Source: Caenorhabditis remanei (taxonomy: Eukaryota > Nematoda > Chromadorea > Rhabditida > Rhabditidae). Taken from it: a DNA stretch of 64,000 nucleotides. A program made the translations under genes and the position numbers. Shown piece after piece: positions 32,380 to 43,084 of the stretch. Positions within the stretch are counted from its first letter, which is position 1. Every line of letters starts with the position of its first letter. The stretch spans positions 19,654,001 through 19,718,000 of the forward strand of contig NC_071331.1 of assembly GCF_010183535.1 (NCBI RefSeq), read 5' to 3'. The notes under the pieces are model-generated. The model saw nothing but the letters and a program-made list of their open reading frames with translations. It searched no databases and was not told the DNA's origin.

Positions 32380-32445
32380 AAAAACCTTATAAAAGCCTAG
32401 TCCTAGGACAACAATAGCAAGTAAATAATTCTACTTTCAAACAAA
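32380..32445 (+). promoter_or_regulatory. TATA box of glycine-rich peptide gene 1
   Basis: TATAAAA at 32,388-32,394 is 52 bp before the ATG. GAGACGCAGACA just upstream (about 32,352) also occurs before the gene at 35,919 (GAGACGCAGACAGATTCAG) and, inverted, before those at 37,969 and 39,929. Confidence 0.6.
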
Positions 32446-32716
32446 ATGTTCTTCTCCACCATCCGCACTATATTCTTCTTCCTCGGACTCATTCTGATGG
32501 CCACTGCTCAATTGGGAGTCAACACCGGGCTCGGTGTAGGTCCGGCTGGAGCTAATGCTAGTGAGTTTTTGGCTTTTGCCTGGTTCTTCATTTTAAAATG
32601 TTATAATTTCAGACCTCCAAGGCGCCGGATACGGTAACCAAGGACAAGGAGCTTATGGAAACGCTGGATTGGGAGTTCAACCAGGAGGAGTTGCTGGAGG
32701 ACTCGTTGGAAAGTAA
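32446..32716 (+). CDS. Small secreted glycine-rich peptide 1 (72 aa)
   Basis: Two exons, 32446-32560 and 32613-32716, with a 52-nt intron (GTGAGT...TTTCAG) splitting an Asn codon. Residues 1-22 are a signal peptide (FFFLGLILMATAQ). The mature part is Gly/Ala/Asn-rich, with GYGNQGQGAYGN and the end GVQPGGVAGGLVGK. It has the same exon layout as the three other copies but is the most diverged. Short secreted Gly/Tyr-rich peptides of this type include infection-induced nematode peptides, but membership in a named group is not claimed. The strong TATA box fits an inducible, highly expressed gene. Confidence 0.8.
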
Positions 32717-32869
32717 ATTGGATTACTGTACAGCATACTGTAACAATTTTTGCATAAGGTTTTGTAATATAAAAAATGTATTATATTGGATACCACTTGG
32801 TACACTTCTTATAAACCTCTTCTTATCATCATCTATTCTATTAAAACACACGGATAAAGAGTCTTCAAA

Positions 32870-33213
32870 CTTTAAAGGCGCATATCTCAAAAGTGGGCGG
32901 AGCTCTCAAAAAAGTGTCAACTGGAAAAATATAGATCTAGATTTGATCTACATAATGAGTACAAAATTAAAAAATTTTAGTCTACTTTGACACCAGTCCC
33001 GGTGCCTCAAAATTGGACAGCCAGTTATGATCCTCCACCACCAATAACTTATAAAGGAGGGGACTATTACTTTATCTATTTATAACTCTGCAGTAATAAC
33101 CTGTACAAAAAAGTTGTCAACTGTAATAATAATCTACACGAAATTCTACACAATTTGTTAGTTGCCAACTTTTTGATAGCGCCGCCCACTTTTGAGATAT
33201 GTGCCGTTAAAGA
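32870..33213. mobile_element. Inverted-repeat element (about 340 bp)
   Basis: CTTTAAAGGCGCATATCTCA and AAAGTGGGCGGAGCT at the left pair with the reverse complement of GCGCCGCCCACTTTTGAGAT and ATGTGCCGTTAAAG at the right. The arms are about 60-70 bp and imperfect. It belongs to the family seen in the dehydrogenase intron. No target duplication was identified. Confidence 0.65.
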
Positions 33214-33284
33214 CGAAAGGAGCGCCCGCGCCGCCGACACCCCAAAAATTCTTCAAAATATCGACAGCTTACCGCTTATTAACC

Positions 33285-33425
33285 TCTAAAAGTTTCAATA
33301 CACATCTGGAAAACCCTGTGAGAAGAAGGTTGAGTGTCTGTAGGTAGAGGAGAAGAGGTCAGATATCATCTGCCACGTCGTTACGCATGTAGTAGTGCAA
33401 ATAGATTAGGGTCTCCCCATCTGTT
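33285..33425 (-). pseudogene. Remnant of a second DUF3557-like gene 5' region
   Basis: TTCAATACACATCTGG, TTGAGTGTCTGTAGGTAGAG, GTAGTAGTGCAAATAGATTAGGG and CTCCCCA match in order the first exon and upstream region of the neighbouring gene at about 34,660-34,905. The body of the gene is missing, so this is a duplication scar. Confidence 0.5.
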
Positions 33426-33640
33426 AGGTCGTCGGTGGAAAACCCGCTGAAATATTGAGGAAAATTAGATATCGTGAAGCATATGTTTATTGTGTCACAC
33501 TAGAAGCATTTACAGAAAATAAGAATTAATGAGCGTTAAGGGCTCCGCGACATTTTGCAGTTGGTTTTCAAGTAAACAAGCAAAACAGTAAAAATGTTGA
33601 AATAAATATCAAACTGCTTGAGCAAGACCAAGAGTTCCAA

Positions 33641-34711
33641 TTATTCAATTGACAATTGAGCGCCCATCTGTTGCTCAGTTCCAGAAAATTCCGCTCCAGA
33701 TTCCGGTACTAATTTGATGATAAAGTTTAAGAGATGTGGTTCATTGTTGTCAATTGCATAAACATGAAGCTTCGATGTCAGAGTTAATGAAATCAAAAAA
33801 CGTGGATAGTTGTTGCCTCTGTAAAAAATAATTTATTGTAACTGACTATACTGACACCACTATACTCACTTCACAGTTGTTCCTTCCAAATCATGTCGAA
33901 TTTCCTCAAACTCTCGTTTCAAATGTATCAACTCACTATACACAAGTTTACTATCAAACTCGACAAACGTGTACTTTGTGCCAATCTCTTTTGGATGTTT
34001 CATCCAGTATCGGATCATACTCACCATATCAATCATATCGAGGGAGTAATGTTCGAATGAGATAGTTTTGCATGGTAGTTTATGAAGACATATCATTTCT
34101 GCTTCACTTTGTTCTTCGAAAATGTTAAATGCAAGAGATTCCGCAGAACGGAAGACCGGGTGATTGTAAGTATGGAGTCCGGCCAATTTACATCTCAGAT
34201 ATTTTAGCGGAAAACTGATCGGGTCGATAATTGGAAGGTAGTATTCAAAATTACAATGTTTTGCATCAAGTTCAGTAATTTTGAACTTAGAGTCCACTGG
34301 CAACGCTAAATCCGCATGCGGCCCAAAGACTTCCAGCCTTTTCACATGGACACTTGTTCTCCCTCCCATATAATATTGATTGATTTTATTCTCCACAGTT
34401 TGGTCCAAGTTTTGTGGCATATTCCGTTTCCATATTGTTTTTCTGTCATCACATGAAAACTCTAAAGCGTTGTTGAACTCGCTCAAATCAAACGAAAAAT
34501 CGTCTAGAGATGTCACCGCTTTGTATATTTGAAGATAGTTCAATCGAAGAGGAGTCTTTTCGCTTCGTTGAAGCACAGCACTGCGGGACGTGATGCGAAT
34601 TCTAGAATAAGTTAGTTACATTTTGAAGGTCTTGAAGGTGGCTTGCCGCTTAACCGCATCCAAATGCTCCAATACACATCGTAGACCAGGATAGGAGAGC
34701 CCAATAGGCAT
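33641..34711 (-). CDS. DUF3557/F-box-associated-type protein (324 aa), GC-AG first intron
   Basis: Minus-strand gene with three exons: 34711-34647, 34601-33870 and 33818-33641. Exon 1 encodes MPIGLSYPGLRCVLEHLDAV, the N-terminal signature I associate with the Caenorhabditis-expanded DUF3557 proteins. Exon 2 starts IRITSRSAVLQRSEKTPLRL and contains the SFPLKYLRC phrase and YWMKHPKEIGT. Exon 3 gives RFLISLTLTSKLHVYAIDN and ends at TAA. Intron 2 (51 nt) is GTGAGT...TTACAG. Intron 1 (45 nt) begins GCAAGC and ends TTCTAG; it is the only join found that keeps frame and family sequence, since reading through meets a TAA. These proteins are often linked to F-box/SCF adaptor families, but no F-box is visible here and the function is unknown. 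Confidence 0.75.
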
Positions 34712-34910
34712 CTCCGAGAGGTGTCAGGGGATGAATGAGGGTGGTTGTGAGTGTGAGCAGGAGGGATCACTAAGTCAGTAAGGAAATTTCTGCGCGCGTA
34801 AATGGATGACGTGGAAGGTGCTAATTGAGTGTCTGTAGGGAGAGAAATTGAGGTCAAATACCACGTCATTATAAATGTAGTAGTGCAAACAGATTAGGGT
34901 TTCCCCAGGG
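34712..34910 (-). promoter_or_regulatory. Upstream region of the DUF3557-like gene
   Basis: Duplicated in part at 33,285-33,425. Contains TGACGTGG and CACGTCATTATAAATG (a TATAAAT-like word near 34,870, read on +). No clear acceptor just before the ATG. Confidence 0.35.
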
Positions 34911-35540
34911 CAAATTCGGATCTAATATTAAAATAATGAACTCTAAGCCGGCCAGTATTGTATCAGAGGCATAGAATTCCGTGAGATTTATATTTAAGTA
35001 GGTTTATCGACTAATTATACTACTTTGAAGGGAGTATGCTCAAAATAGATGTACCTATAAAATTTGAGGCGCTCTGTGATGTTTGAAATGAATAATTATT
35101 TCAAAAAAGTTCAGATGAAAAGTATCTGAAACTGAAAAAAAGATTTGCACAGATCCTTTGAGAACACACTAAAACTTGAAAATGGCAGACTTTTTTTGCC
35201 TGAAATTTCAGTTTTCGAGTCAAATTGTGAATCAATTTTGCATAAACAATTTTCGATAATTATTACTGTTTTAGAATTTCAGGAAAAAGAATTTCACAAA
35301 AATTCGGCTAGTTATATTACATTTACTACACAGTACATAGACTGAGTCCACTGACATTCAGAACTAAAAAAGAATAAATGAACCCTATTGATACAAACAG
35401 AGCTAACAATCTACCAAGGCACATCGTGTCGTGGAAGTCATCTGTTCTGGTCTTGAAACAGTAGTTTTTTAGTCATTATGCACATCACGAACATCAAGTA
35501 TTATTCCTGTTTCAGACATTTGAAAACAGCGGGTCTTTCA
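34911..35540. other. Intergenic DNA, no gene seen
   Basis: AT-rich, with one minus-strand 21U-type motif at 35,454. The open frame at 35,145-35,345 does not start with ATG and has no coding support. Confidence 0.5.
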
Positions 35541-35544
35541 AACT

Positions 35545-35918
35545 TAGGTGTTGGAACACACATTTTCCAATATACAGAAGAAATCACAATGTGATTTGTA
35601 CAGTCTAGTCTCTCGTATCAATGTTTCTGATCATTGGGATACCATTTCTGACCCTCAAACTATGAAACAAACAGTGTCTGACGTCTTCTTTTCGGAGAAC
35701 TTGGAGACGTCATCAGTTTTGAACCAGATAATGTTTGTCCTTATTGTCGAACTCAACTGATCATGCGGTTCCTTGAATCCTTGTGGTCAGCGAATGTTTT
35801 GGAAAGATAATGAGAGTAGAAGAGACGCAGACAGATTCAGATTCCTAGACGGATCAAGAAAAGAGAATATAAGCACTCGTAGACGAGAAGAGACAACAAA
35901 ACCGTCTAACAACTCAAA
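35545..35918 (+). promoter_or_regulatory. Conserved promoter of glycine-rich peptide gene 2
   Basis: About 370 bp upstream of the ATG are repeated inverted at 37,970-38,330 and in part at 36,945-37,166 and 39,930-40,150. Conserved points are GATTTGTACAGTCTAGTCTC, TGATCATTGGGATACCATTT, GACGTCTTCTTTTCGGAGAA, a GATAATGAGAGTAGAAGAGA stretch and the TATAAG at 35,868-35,873, 46 bp before the ATG. Confidence 0.6.
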
Positions 35919-36175
35919 ATGTCGCTTCTCCACAAAATCTTTGTCTTCCTCGGACTCGTTGCCATTGTTTCTGCTCAATTGGGACTTGGACTCGGAGCAG
36001 GACCTGTTGGAGCTAATGCTAGTGAGTTACTCTATTTGGTATGAATATAATGTTACCTTGGTGAATTTCAGATCTTGGTGGATACGGTAACCAAGGATAC
36101 GGTGGACAAGGAGTCTATGGAAACGGAGGAGTTGGAGTTCAACCAGGAGGAGTTGTCGGAGGACTTCTTGGATAA
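35919..36175 (+). CDS. Small secreted glycine-rich peptide 2 (68 aa)
   Basis: Exons 35919-36021 and 36072-36175, with a 50-nt GTGAGT...TTTCAG intron. Signal peptide at residues 1-19 (LLHKIFVFLGLVAIVSA). The mature peptide starts near QLGLGLGAG and is dominated by Gly, Tyr, Gln and Asn (GYGNQGYGGQGVYGNGG), ending GVVGGLLG. There are no cysteines and no basic cleavage sites. The translated protein is identical to the inverted copy at 37,712-37,969. Secretion is predicted; a role in epidermal defence or cuticle is only a guess from similar compositions. Confidence 0.85.
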
Positions 36176-36378
36176 TAACTCAGGAATTTGATTAATGTAT
36201 ACTTACTGTAAATACTCATATAGTTTCATTTTAAATATACATCTTACATGAATGCGTTCCGTTCTAATAACACCATAGAAAAGACCTATGTCTGGTATTA
36301 TTGTTAGCGTATTGTTAGACAGAAAAACTCTACGCTTTACATAATCCTTCGAAACAGATAAAAATATAATAATTTTAG

Positions 36379-36545
36379 GCTTTCCATCCGGACGGGCGTT
36401 TCTGCGGGCGGCCCTCGCCCGCCCGTGCCCACCCTACCCGAAAACAAAAAAGTTTTGCAACAAAAAAGTTCGAACTCGGGAGTCTCAAATTCAAAAACAG
36501 GGGTCGTTAGCCACTAGGCCAAACCTTCGCTTAAGCTAATTCAAT
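36379..36545 (-). mobile_element. tRNA-like SINE
   Basis: On the minus strand a Pol III A box TGGCCTAGTGG (36,521-36,511) and a near-consensus B box GTTCGAACT (36,475-36,467) are spaced as in a tRNA. A GC-rich body (GGGCGGGCGAGGGCCGCCCG) follows, and the end is CCGGATGGAAAGCCTAAAAT. The same end (TTAGGCTTTCCCTCCGG read on +) recurs at 63,955, giving a second copy. Confidence 0.65.
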
Positions 36546-36944
36546 TGAAGAAACTTCGCGAACCGGATCGCCATACAATGTTCTGCAAATGTTTATTTTT
36601 GAAACAGAAAATTTCTTCATTTATGTAATTCTTTCTGTCCATTTCTTATTTCCCATAGTAGAGAGAAAACATCGAAAGACTTCTTAATGAATAATTGTGT
36701 TTTTATTAGATGCTCTGATGTTAAATCAAGTGAATTGTAAAGCGACTTCCAGGTGAACACTAACTATTAAAACAGAAAAAAATAATTGTGTCAAGATGGG
36801 TGTAACAAAATGAGAATATCAACTTTTACAGTTTTTAGAACTTATTTGTTTAGTGAAACAGCAAGAAAACTATTATTATTATTATTCACAGCAAGTTATG
36901 CCTCACAGTGATCTAAACTGCAGACAATCTACGTTTTTTTCTGC

Positions 36945-37166
36945 AGAAATCAGAAAACAATATGATTTGTACAGTCTAGTCTCTCCTATCAAGTGTTTCT
37001 GATCATTGGGATACCATTTCTGACCTTCAAACTATGAAACAAACAGTGTCTGACGTCTTCTTTTCGGAGAACTTGGAGACGTCATCAGTTTTGAACCAGA
37101 TACTGTTTGTCCTTATTGTCGAACTCAACTGATCATGTGATTCCTTGAATCCTTGTGGTCAGCGAA
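36945..37166 (+). promoter_or_regulatory. Orphan copy of the glycine-rich gene promoter
   Basis: Matches 35,575-35,795 almost base for base (GATTTGTACAGTCTAGTCTC, GACGTCTTCTTTTCGGAGAA, CTTGTGGTCAGCGAATG), in the same orientation. It stops before the TATA box and coding exon and continues into unrelated sequence (AACGGATAATAGG). Confidence 0.8.
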
Positions 37167-37711
37167 TGAACGGATAATAGGAGATGGAGAGATTGATATG
37201 GCCTGATATTGTAATATGTCTGAATACATATTATGTTACTTTGAGAAGTTTTAGATCTCAGCAATGATACTCAGAAAGATTGTTTAGCAACTAATATTAT
37301 AAATTACCAGAAGTGACTGAAACAGAATAAAAGTTGTTTAAGAGATCAAACGCCAAACAGGAAGTTTTATGAATATAAAAATTGATGAATATTTATAAAC
37401 TTTTTATTCCCATTCTTGTTTAAAAAAATGCTTTAAAAAGTTTCCAAAACAATCTCGATCTAAAAATTATTTTAGTCACTACATAGTACGTGGTGTTTAA
37501 TCAGAAATAAATACACAAATTTTGTGCTGTTTCATGGAAAAAATGAGTATTGAATTTTTCAGGTTTTAGTTATTAAAAATGAAGTGCCCGTTTCTAACTA
37601 TTTTGTAAAGATGTTCAAAGACACTCATATTCATTAGGAGAAAACCATTTAATATCAAATATTTATTATCAGCATTTACAGTAAGTATACATTAATCAAA
37701 TTCCTGAGTTA

Positions 37712-37969
37712 TTATCCAAGAAGTCCTCCGACAACTCCTCCTGGTTGGACTCCAACTCCTCCATTTCCATAGACTCCTTGTCCACCGTATCCTTGGTTAC
37801 CGTATCCACCAAGATCTGAAATTCATCAAGGAAGTCGTATTATCTAGACCTGATACAGTAACTCACTAGCATTAGCCCCAACAGGTCCTGCTCCGAGTCC
37901 AAGTCCTAATTGAGCAGAAACAATGGCAACGAGTCCGAGGAAGACAAAGATTTTGTGGAGAAGCGACAT
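37712..37969 (-). CDS. Small secreted glycine-rich peptide 3 (68 aa), inverted twin of copy 2
   Basis: Minus strand: exon 1 37969-37867, exon 2 37815-37712, intron 51 nt. The translated protein is identical to copy 2, although several silent bases differ (for example AATTAGGACTTGG against AATTGGGACTTGG). The intron and promoter also align, in inverted orientation. Identity of protein with silent differences suggests purifying selection or recent conversion. Confidence 0.85.
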
Positions 37970-38330
37970 TTTGAGTTGTTAGACGGTTTTGTTGTCTCTT
38001 CTCGTCTACGAGTGCTTATATTCTCTTTTCTTGATCAGCTTAGGAATCTGACTCTGTCTGCGTCTCTTCTACTCTCATTATCTTTCCAAAACATTCGCTG
38101 ACCACAAGGATTCAAGGAACCGCATGATCAGTTGAGTTCGACAATAAGGACAAACATTATCTGGTTCAAAACTGATGGCGTCTCCAAGTTCTCCGAAAAG
38201 AAAACGTCAGACACTGTTTGTTTCACAGTTTGAAAGTCAGAAATGGTGTCCCAATGATCAGAAACATTAATAGGATAGACTAGACTCTACAAATCATATT
38301 GTTTTCTGATTTCTGGAGAACAATTTCTGT
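37970..38330 (-). promoter_or_regulatory. Promoter of glycine-rich peptide gene 3
   Basis: Inverted copy of 35,545-35,918, including the TATA-like TATAAG (rc of CTTATA at about 38,014) and the GACGTTTTCTTTTCGGAGAA block. Similarity ends at about 38,330. Confidence 0.6.
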
Positions 38331-39640
38331 AGGTTTCAGTCTTCGAGAAAAATCCAAAGTTAGACAATCTAAATCATTTTAAAAAAGTGATACATTTATT
38401 AAAATATACCGTTTCTAGTAAACGCAAAAATATTGTAAGTTTTTGAGATTTCGATGGTTCGTCTTTATAGGAGAATTTTTTTACTAAAACTCATATTCTT
38501 CCTGAATTGCTATACTGTTTCACACATTCATTTATATTTCTGTTAAAAAAGTTATCTTGCATTTTGATAGTCTCAAAATTTTGGTGATTCCCAAATAAAT
38601 AGGCGTGTTCGGAATAAGTCTCACATTGATGTTTTGTCGTTTTAAATAAGTGCGGTTACGGAAGTACTGGTTTTCAAGCAAAATACATCATTTTTGCTAA
38701 TTGTTTGAAACATTAACTTTTTATTGCAATGTTTCATTTCTTGTTGAAGGTTTGTAGATTATTGGAATCTGGAAATATTTTCTTGCTTTTGTAGCAAATT
38801 TTAATACATAAAAAGTGAAACAGGAAAATTGTTCAGAAGCTATAACTACACGCCAACTATTTCAGTTATAATAAATGTTTCTGTTTCATACTTCTCTAGT
38901 GTTACATGTCCCTTGGTTGGGTCATGTCTTCCAGTCTGTTTTTACTGCGGCCTAGACCTCTGGTGGGGTCTAGGAGGCAGTTTCTTTTTTCATACATTCA
39001 CAACAGTACACATTTAGAATAATGGAATTTATTTATAACGGTTAGTAAAAGTGGACATATATAATGGGTCTAGCTAAGGGATAAATGTTACATAATTATG
39101 TTATCGTTCGTTCGGGGGCTAAGTATAAAAGTAAAATAACAGAAAAGTAAAAGAAAGAATGTCGAAAAGGCTGAGCAGAGGAGGTGTTCTCTCTGCGACC
39201 AGCCAGGTGGCTTGCCGGAGGCAAGACTGATTGGTGCCTCTTCTTTTTCTATCTCTTATCTCTCTCTCCTCAGATGTTGCACTTAACAGCTGGAGCTGTT
39301 TTTGTTTACGCCTCGCATGACTCGTATGACACTAGAATATTCAAGCATTTGGTACATATGTGCTTTTTAACCGGCTTTCCAACGCATACCGAATTCGTCG
39401 ACGAAAAATAGAGGTGCACCCTCAATTTGAACTGCCCCTCTAATAGAGTTGCACTCCGACGGACCCGTTGAACAATAGAGTTGCATGCACCTCAAATACA
39501 GTTTTTACGGTAATTTAAAAATAATGAAATATAGAGTTCACTGTTTCGAAAAACAATATAAATTCCTGTGGATTTCCTGGCACTGGTTCTTTGCCATATG
39601 TTGTTGGAATAAATTTATTACAGAATTTAATTTATACATT
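38331..39640. other. Intergenic DNA with a GC-richer block
   Basis: 38,331-38,890 is AT-rich with a minus-strand 21U-type motif at 38,816. About 38,895-39,480 differs in composition: TGTTACATGTCCCTTGG..., a CCTAGACC/GGTCTAGG hairpin, AAGTATAAAAGT and TAGAGTTGCA repeats. It could be a fragment of an LTR or another transposon, but no paired end, primer site or coding region is seen. Confidence 0.4.
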
Positions 39641-39659
39641 CACATAAAATTCCAGATTA

Positions 39660-39929
39660 TTATCCGAGAAGTCCTCCGACAACTCCTCCTGGTTGGACTC
39701 CGACTCCTCCGTTTCCATAGACTCCTTGGCCACCGTATCCTTGGTTACCGTATCCGTTACCATATCCACCAACATCTGGAAATATATCTATGTAACATTG
39801 TATGCATATATAATACAGTAACTCACTAGCATTCGCCCCAATAGGTCCTGCTCCGAGTCCGAGTCCCAATTGAGCAGAAACAATGGCAACGAGTCCGAGG
39901 AAGACGAAGATTTTGTGGAGAAGAGACAT
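39660..39929 (-). CDS. Small secreted glycine-rich peptide 4 (72 aa)
   Basis: Exon 1 39929-39827, exon 2 39775-39660, intron 51 nt. Differs from copies 2 and 3 by an extra four-residue GNGY-type insertion (GYGNGYGNQGYGG) and Ile for Val in GAGPIGANA. Signal peptide unchanged (LLHKIFVFLGLVAIVSA). The extra unit shows how the Gly/Tyr repeat grows in 12-bp steps. The promoter to about 40,150 is a diverged version of those of copies 2 and 3. Confidence 0.85.
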   Translation of the reverse strand: MSLLHKIFVFLGLVAIVSAQLGLGLGAGPIGANASELLYYICIQCYIDIFPDVGGYGNGYGNQGYGGQGVYGNGGVGVQPGGVVGGLLG

Positions 39930-40249
39930 TTTTAGAATTAGATGGATTTGTTGTTTCTCCTCGTCCACGGGTACTTATATTCTCTTTTTCTTATCAGTTC
40001 AGGAATCTAAAATCTGTCTGCGTTTCTTCTTCTCGTGTTATCATTTCCAAAAATTCGGTGAATATCCCTCATGATCTGTTTAGTTTGATGGGTGACGTCG
40101 TTCTCAAGTTCTCCGAAAAGAAGGGGCAGACAGTGACGTTGGTACGTTTAGTTCGTAGATCAAAACGATATTTCAATGATCAGAATGATAAGGAAAACTG
40201 ACAGATTGCAATTAAAGTCCTGTTTCTGCAATATACTGTAACTCTGTTT

Positions 40250-42760
40250 GAAATAATATCGCATTAAAACCAAACGGGTTAGAACTGGTATGAATTATTT
40301 AGAAAAATCAATTCTATAACAAACAGTTTTAATATGACGCTTAGTCATTTTTTAATCGATTTTGATTAGCACTGGTTCTATTTCGGGTGGTTCTTATTCG
40401 GGACATCAAACGTTTTTTTTATATAACCGGCTATTTTCTTTGAATTTTCTTTAAAAGTTTACTGTTTCGCAGTGTGTTCAATATCATAAGTTTTCTGATT
40501 GGTTGATAACGCTTTCGAAGTATTAAAATTATTATTAAAAACAAATTATTTCAGATTTTTTGTTTGTTTCTAGCCGTTTCAGAATCCAGCTTTTACTTGG
40601 TTTACTTATACTTTTTCAAGATAAATCTGTAGTTCTAAATATTTGTTTATTCTCTATTTGATACAGTCTCAATAAAATTTACTGTTTCAAGAAAACTTTG
40701 AGGAGACAGTAAACTTTTCTATAATAATGGATTGTTCTGTAATGTATTATTAAAAATTAAACTTTGCAAACATTGAAAAAGCGAGAAAACTGTAAACTAC
40801 TTTGTTCTATCGTCATGGATTTTGTTATTGTTTTTTACAGTATGAATTTATGTTTTAACATACGCCGGAAACAGTAAAAATTGGTACTCTCAAGTATTCC
40901 CAAATTGGCATCAAAATGTAGCAGCTGTCGTTTTCTGTTTCAAATACACTTCGAAAGGATAAGTCTTAAATTAACATTCAATTATTTTTGTTGTATGCAC
41001 GTTTCATAACACAAAATACATGGAATTGATTTTTTTGTTTGCTCAAATCTTACAATAAACTGAACCGCACAGTTTTCTGTTTCATCCAAAACCTGAAACA
41101 GTAAATTTCAAAACTATGTTTACTCCCGCTTCCATTGTATTTAAAAAACTGAAAAGTTCAATAGTCAGGATACAAATCGATAAATATTTTGAGAACGATT
41201 TTCAAAAACATTATGCGCCTGTTTCACATTGACTATGAAAAATACTAGTTACTGACTTTAATCTGGTCTAAAGCATCAAAAGAATATAACGTCTGACCTT
41301 GTTAGCTCCACTAGCAAATTTTTTATAGTCTTTTTGAAAAACAAAAAAGTTATTCCTATCTTGAAAAATATTATGGTAAGAATACATTCAATTTCAAGCT
41401 TCTTTCAGGTTGGCACATAAGCTTCTGCAATTTTTCGATGAAATTTTAAATCTATTTTTTTCGCAACACTTGAACAATCATTGTCATACTAATAAAGTCA
41501 TTGTGTTATATCTCCTCGTCCCGGAGGCCCAGTTTTTTAAGTCTATCAATATAAGAAACCTGAATATCTCATGTTATTTCCCTGTTCTCATCGAGGAGTG
41601 CCCACCCTAGAAAGGCTCATACACTGGTATTGGTTATTTGATATCAGAAAACCACTATTAAAAAATTTTGGAGCAGTAATACTCAGGAACAAACAGTTTT
41701 CCTGGCTTTAATCAGATTTTATTCTTGCACTGATGTGTAGGCGTTGTAGGCGTAAATAATTGCTTTCATTATTTCATTCGATTAGATGTTTTTAATTTGA
41801 AGCAGTATCAACACGTTTTGAAAAGAAAATCAAAAATGAAAAGTTTCTGTTTTATCAAAAACTTGAATCAATATTTTTCAAACTTTTAATCCTGCAAATA
41901 TGAGCGTCATTTTAAATTAAGAGAACAATTGGAACTAATTTATTATTGTAAACTCAGATTTCACAAAAATGTTGAAACAGTAAATAGTCAAGAAATTTCC
42001 AGTCTATTTTTTTACTATGTTTCTCTGTGAAATGTTTCCTAGTGTTGATTGAAAATCAATGCACCTAGGTTCTCAGTATCTGTAATCGTGAGAAAATTAA
42101 GTAGATCAATATTTTGAGGAAGAGCTACAAGACCTCCGGGAGGCTGAAAACTTTAAAAAGGAAATCAAGAAACGACCGGATAGTGGTGTGTAATCAACTG
42201 TGCATCACAGTCTACAATAACTCAAAAAATATGTTAATTTTTTGAAACACTAAAATAATCATATTAGTAAAAATGTATGTTCTGTACTAGAAGGAGGTTC
42301 AATAATATTTGAAACAGTTAATAATTTTTGCTGTATCGAAAAATGCGAAAAACGTTGAGGCTACTGGTTCAATCAGTAAAATTTGCATATTTTACAGATT
42401 TGAAAAAAAAACAATATTTCTCATAGTTCCACCTTTTTTCATTGTTTCAAAAAATTTTTAGCTATGAAAAACTGTTGAGAAAAGCCGGAGCATGACTTCA
42501 TAAAGTTTAAATGCTTTGTTAGTTCAAATTTCGGAGCCAAAAAGTTATCTATAGATACTCCATTAAACAAAAAAAAGCGTTGACCTAAACCCAAAAAATG
42601 ATATTCTACTAATTTCTGCGATCACCGGAAAGGAGGAATGAAAAAAGGAATGACAATAATTCACAAAAAAATTTATATTAGTCATAAATTTACTGTTTCA
42701 GCAGAATCATTTCAGATGTTGAATTGATTGTAGTATGTTTCCAATTAGATACTGGCATTC
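40250..42760. promoter_or_regulatory. 21U-RNA type upstream motifs, segment 35.4-42.8 kb
   Basis: Plus cores: 40682, 40935, 41077, 41219, 42693. Minus cores (TGAAACAG): 41094, 41973, 42310 within this range, and 35454, 36600, 36854, 37318, 38816 upstream. The stretch has no gene. 41077 (+) and 41094 (-) are divergent and 9 bp apart. About 40,780-41,056 is paralogous to 61,600-61,872. Confidence 0.65.
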
Positions 42761-43084
42761 TTATTACAAATTTACTGATTCAATAAAATACTGTTTATGC
42801 GAGTCATTTTGGTACGGAGTCGTGGAGCTCATGGCTGCGAAACGTCTGGCTGTAAAATGTCCCGGAGCCAAAAAATTATCTATAGATACTCCATAACACA
42901 AAAACTTATTCAGAAAGAAATACAGATGTATGATGTTTCTCCATCGAACCCAAATCAAAAAAGAACATAAAGAATGTTGACCTAAAAATGATATTCTACT
43001 AGTTTCTGCAATCACCAAAAATGAAGAAAAATTATACACAAATACTTCAGAATTCACAAAATAAATGTAAATCTCCATCAAAAC

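Larger units (their letters stand above)
36250..37660. other. Spacer of the inverted gene pair
   Basis: Holds a tRNA-like SINE (36,379-36,535), an orphan promoter copy (36,945-37,166) and minus-strand 21U-type motifs at 36,600, 36,854 and 37,318. No coding sequence is seen. Confidence 0.6.

Noticed and set aside
38895..39480. Solo LTR of a BEL/Pao-like retrotransposon
   Set aside because: TGTTACA start, a TATA-like word and different composition are suggestive, but no matching end, target duplication or second LTR could be found.
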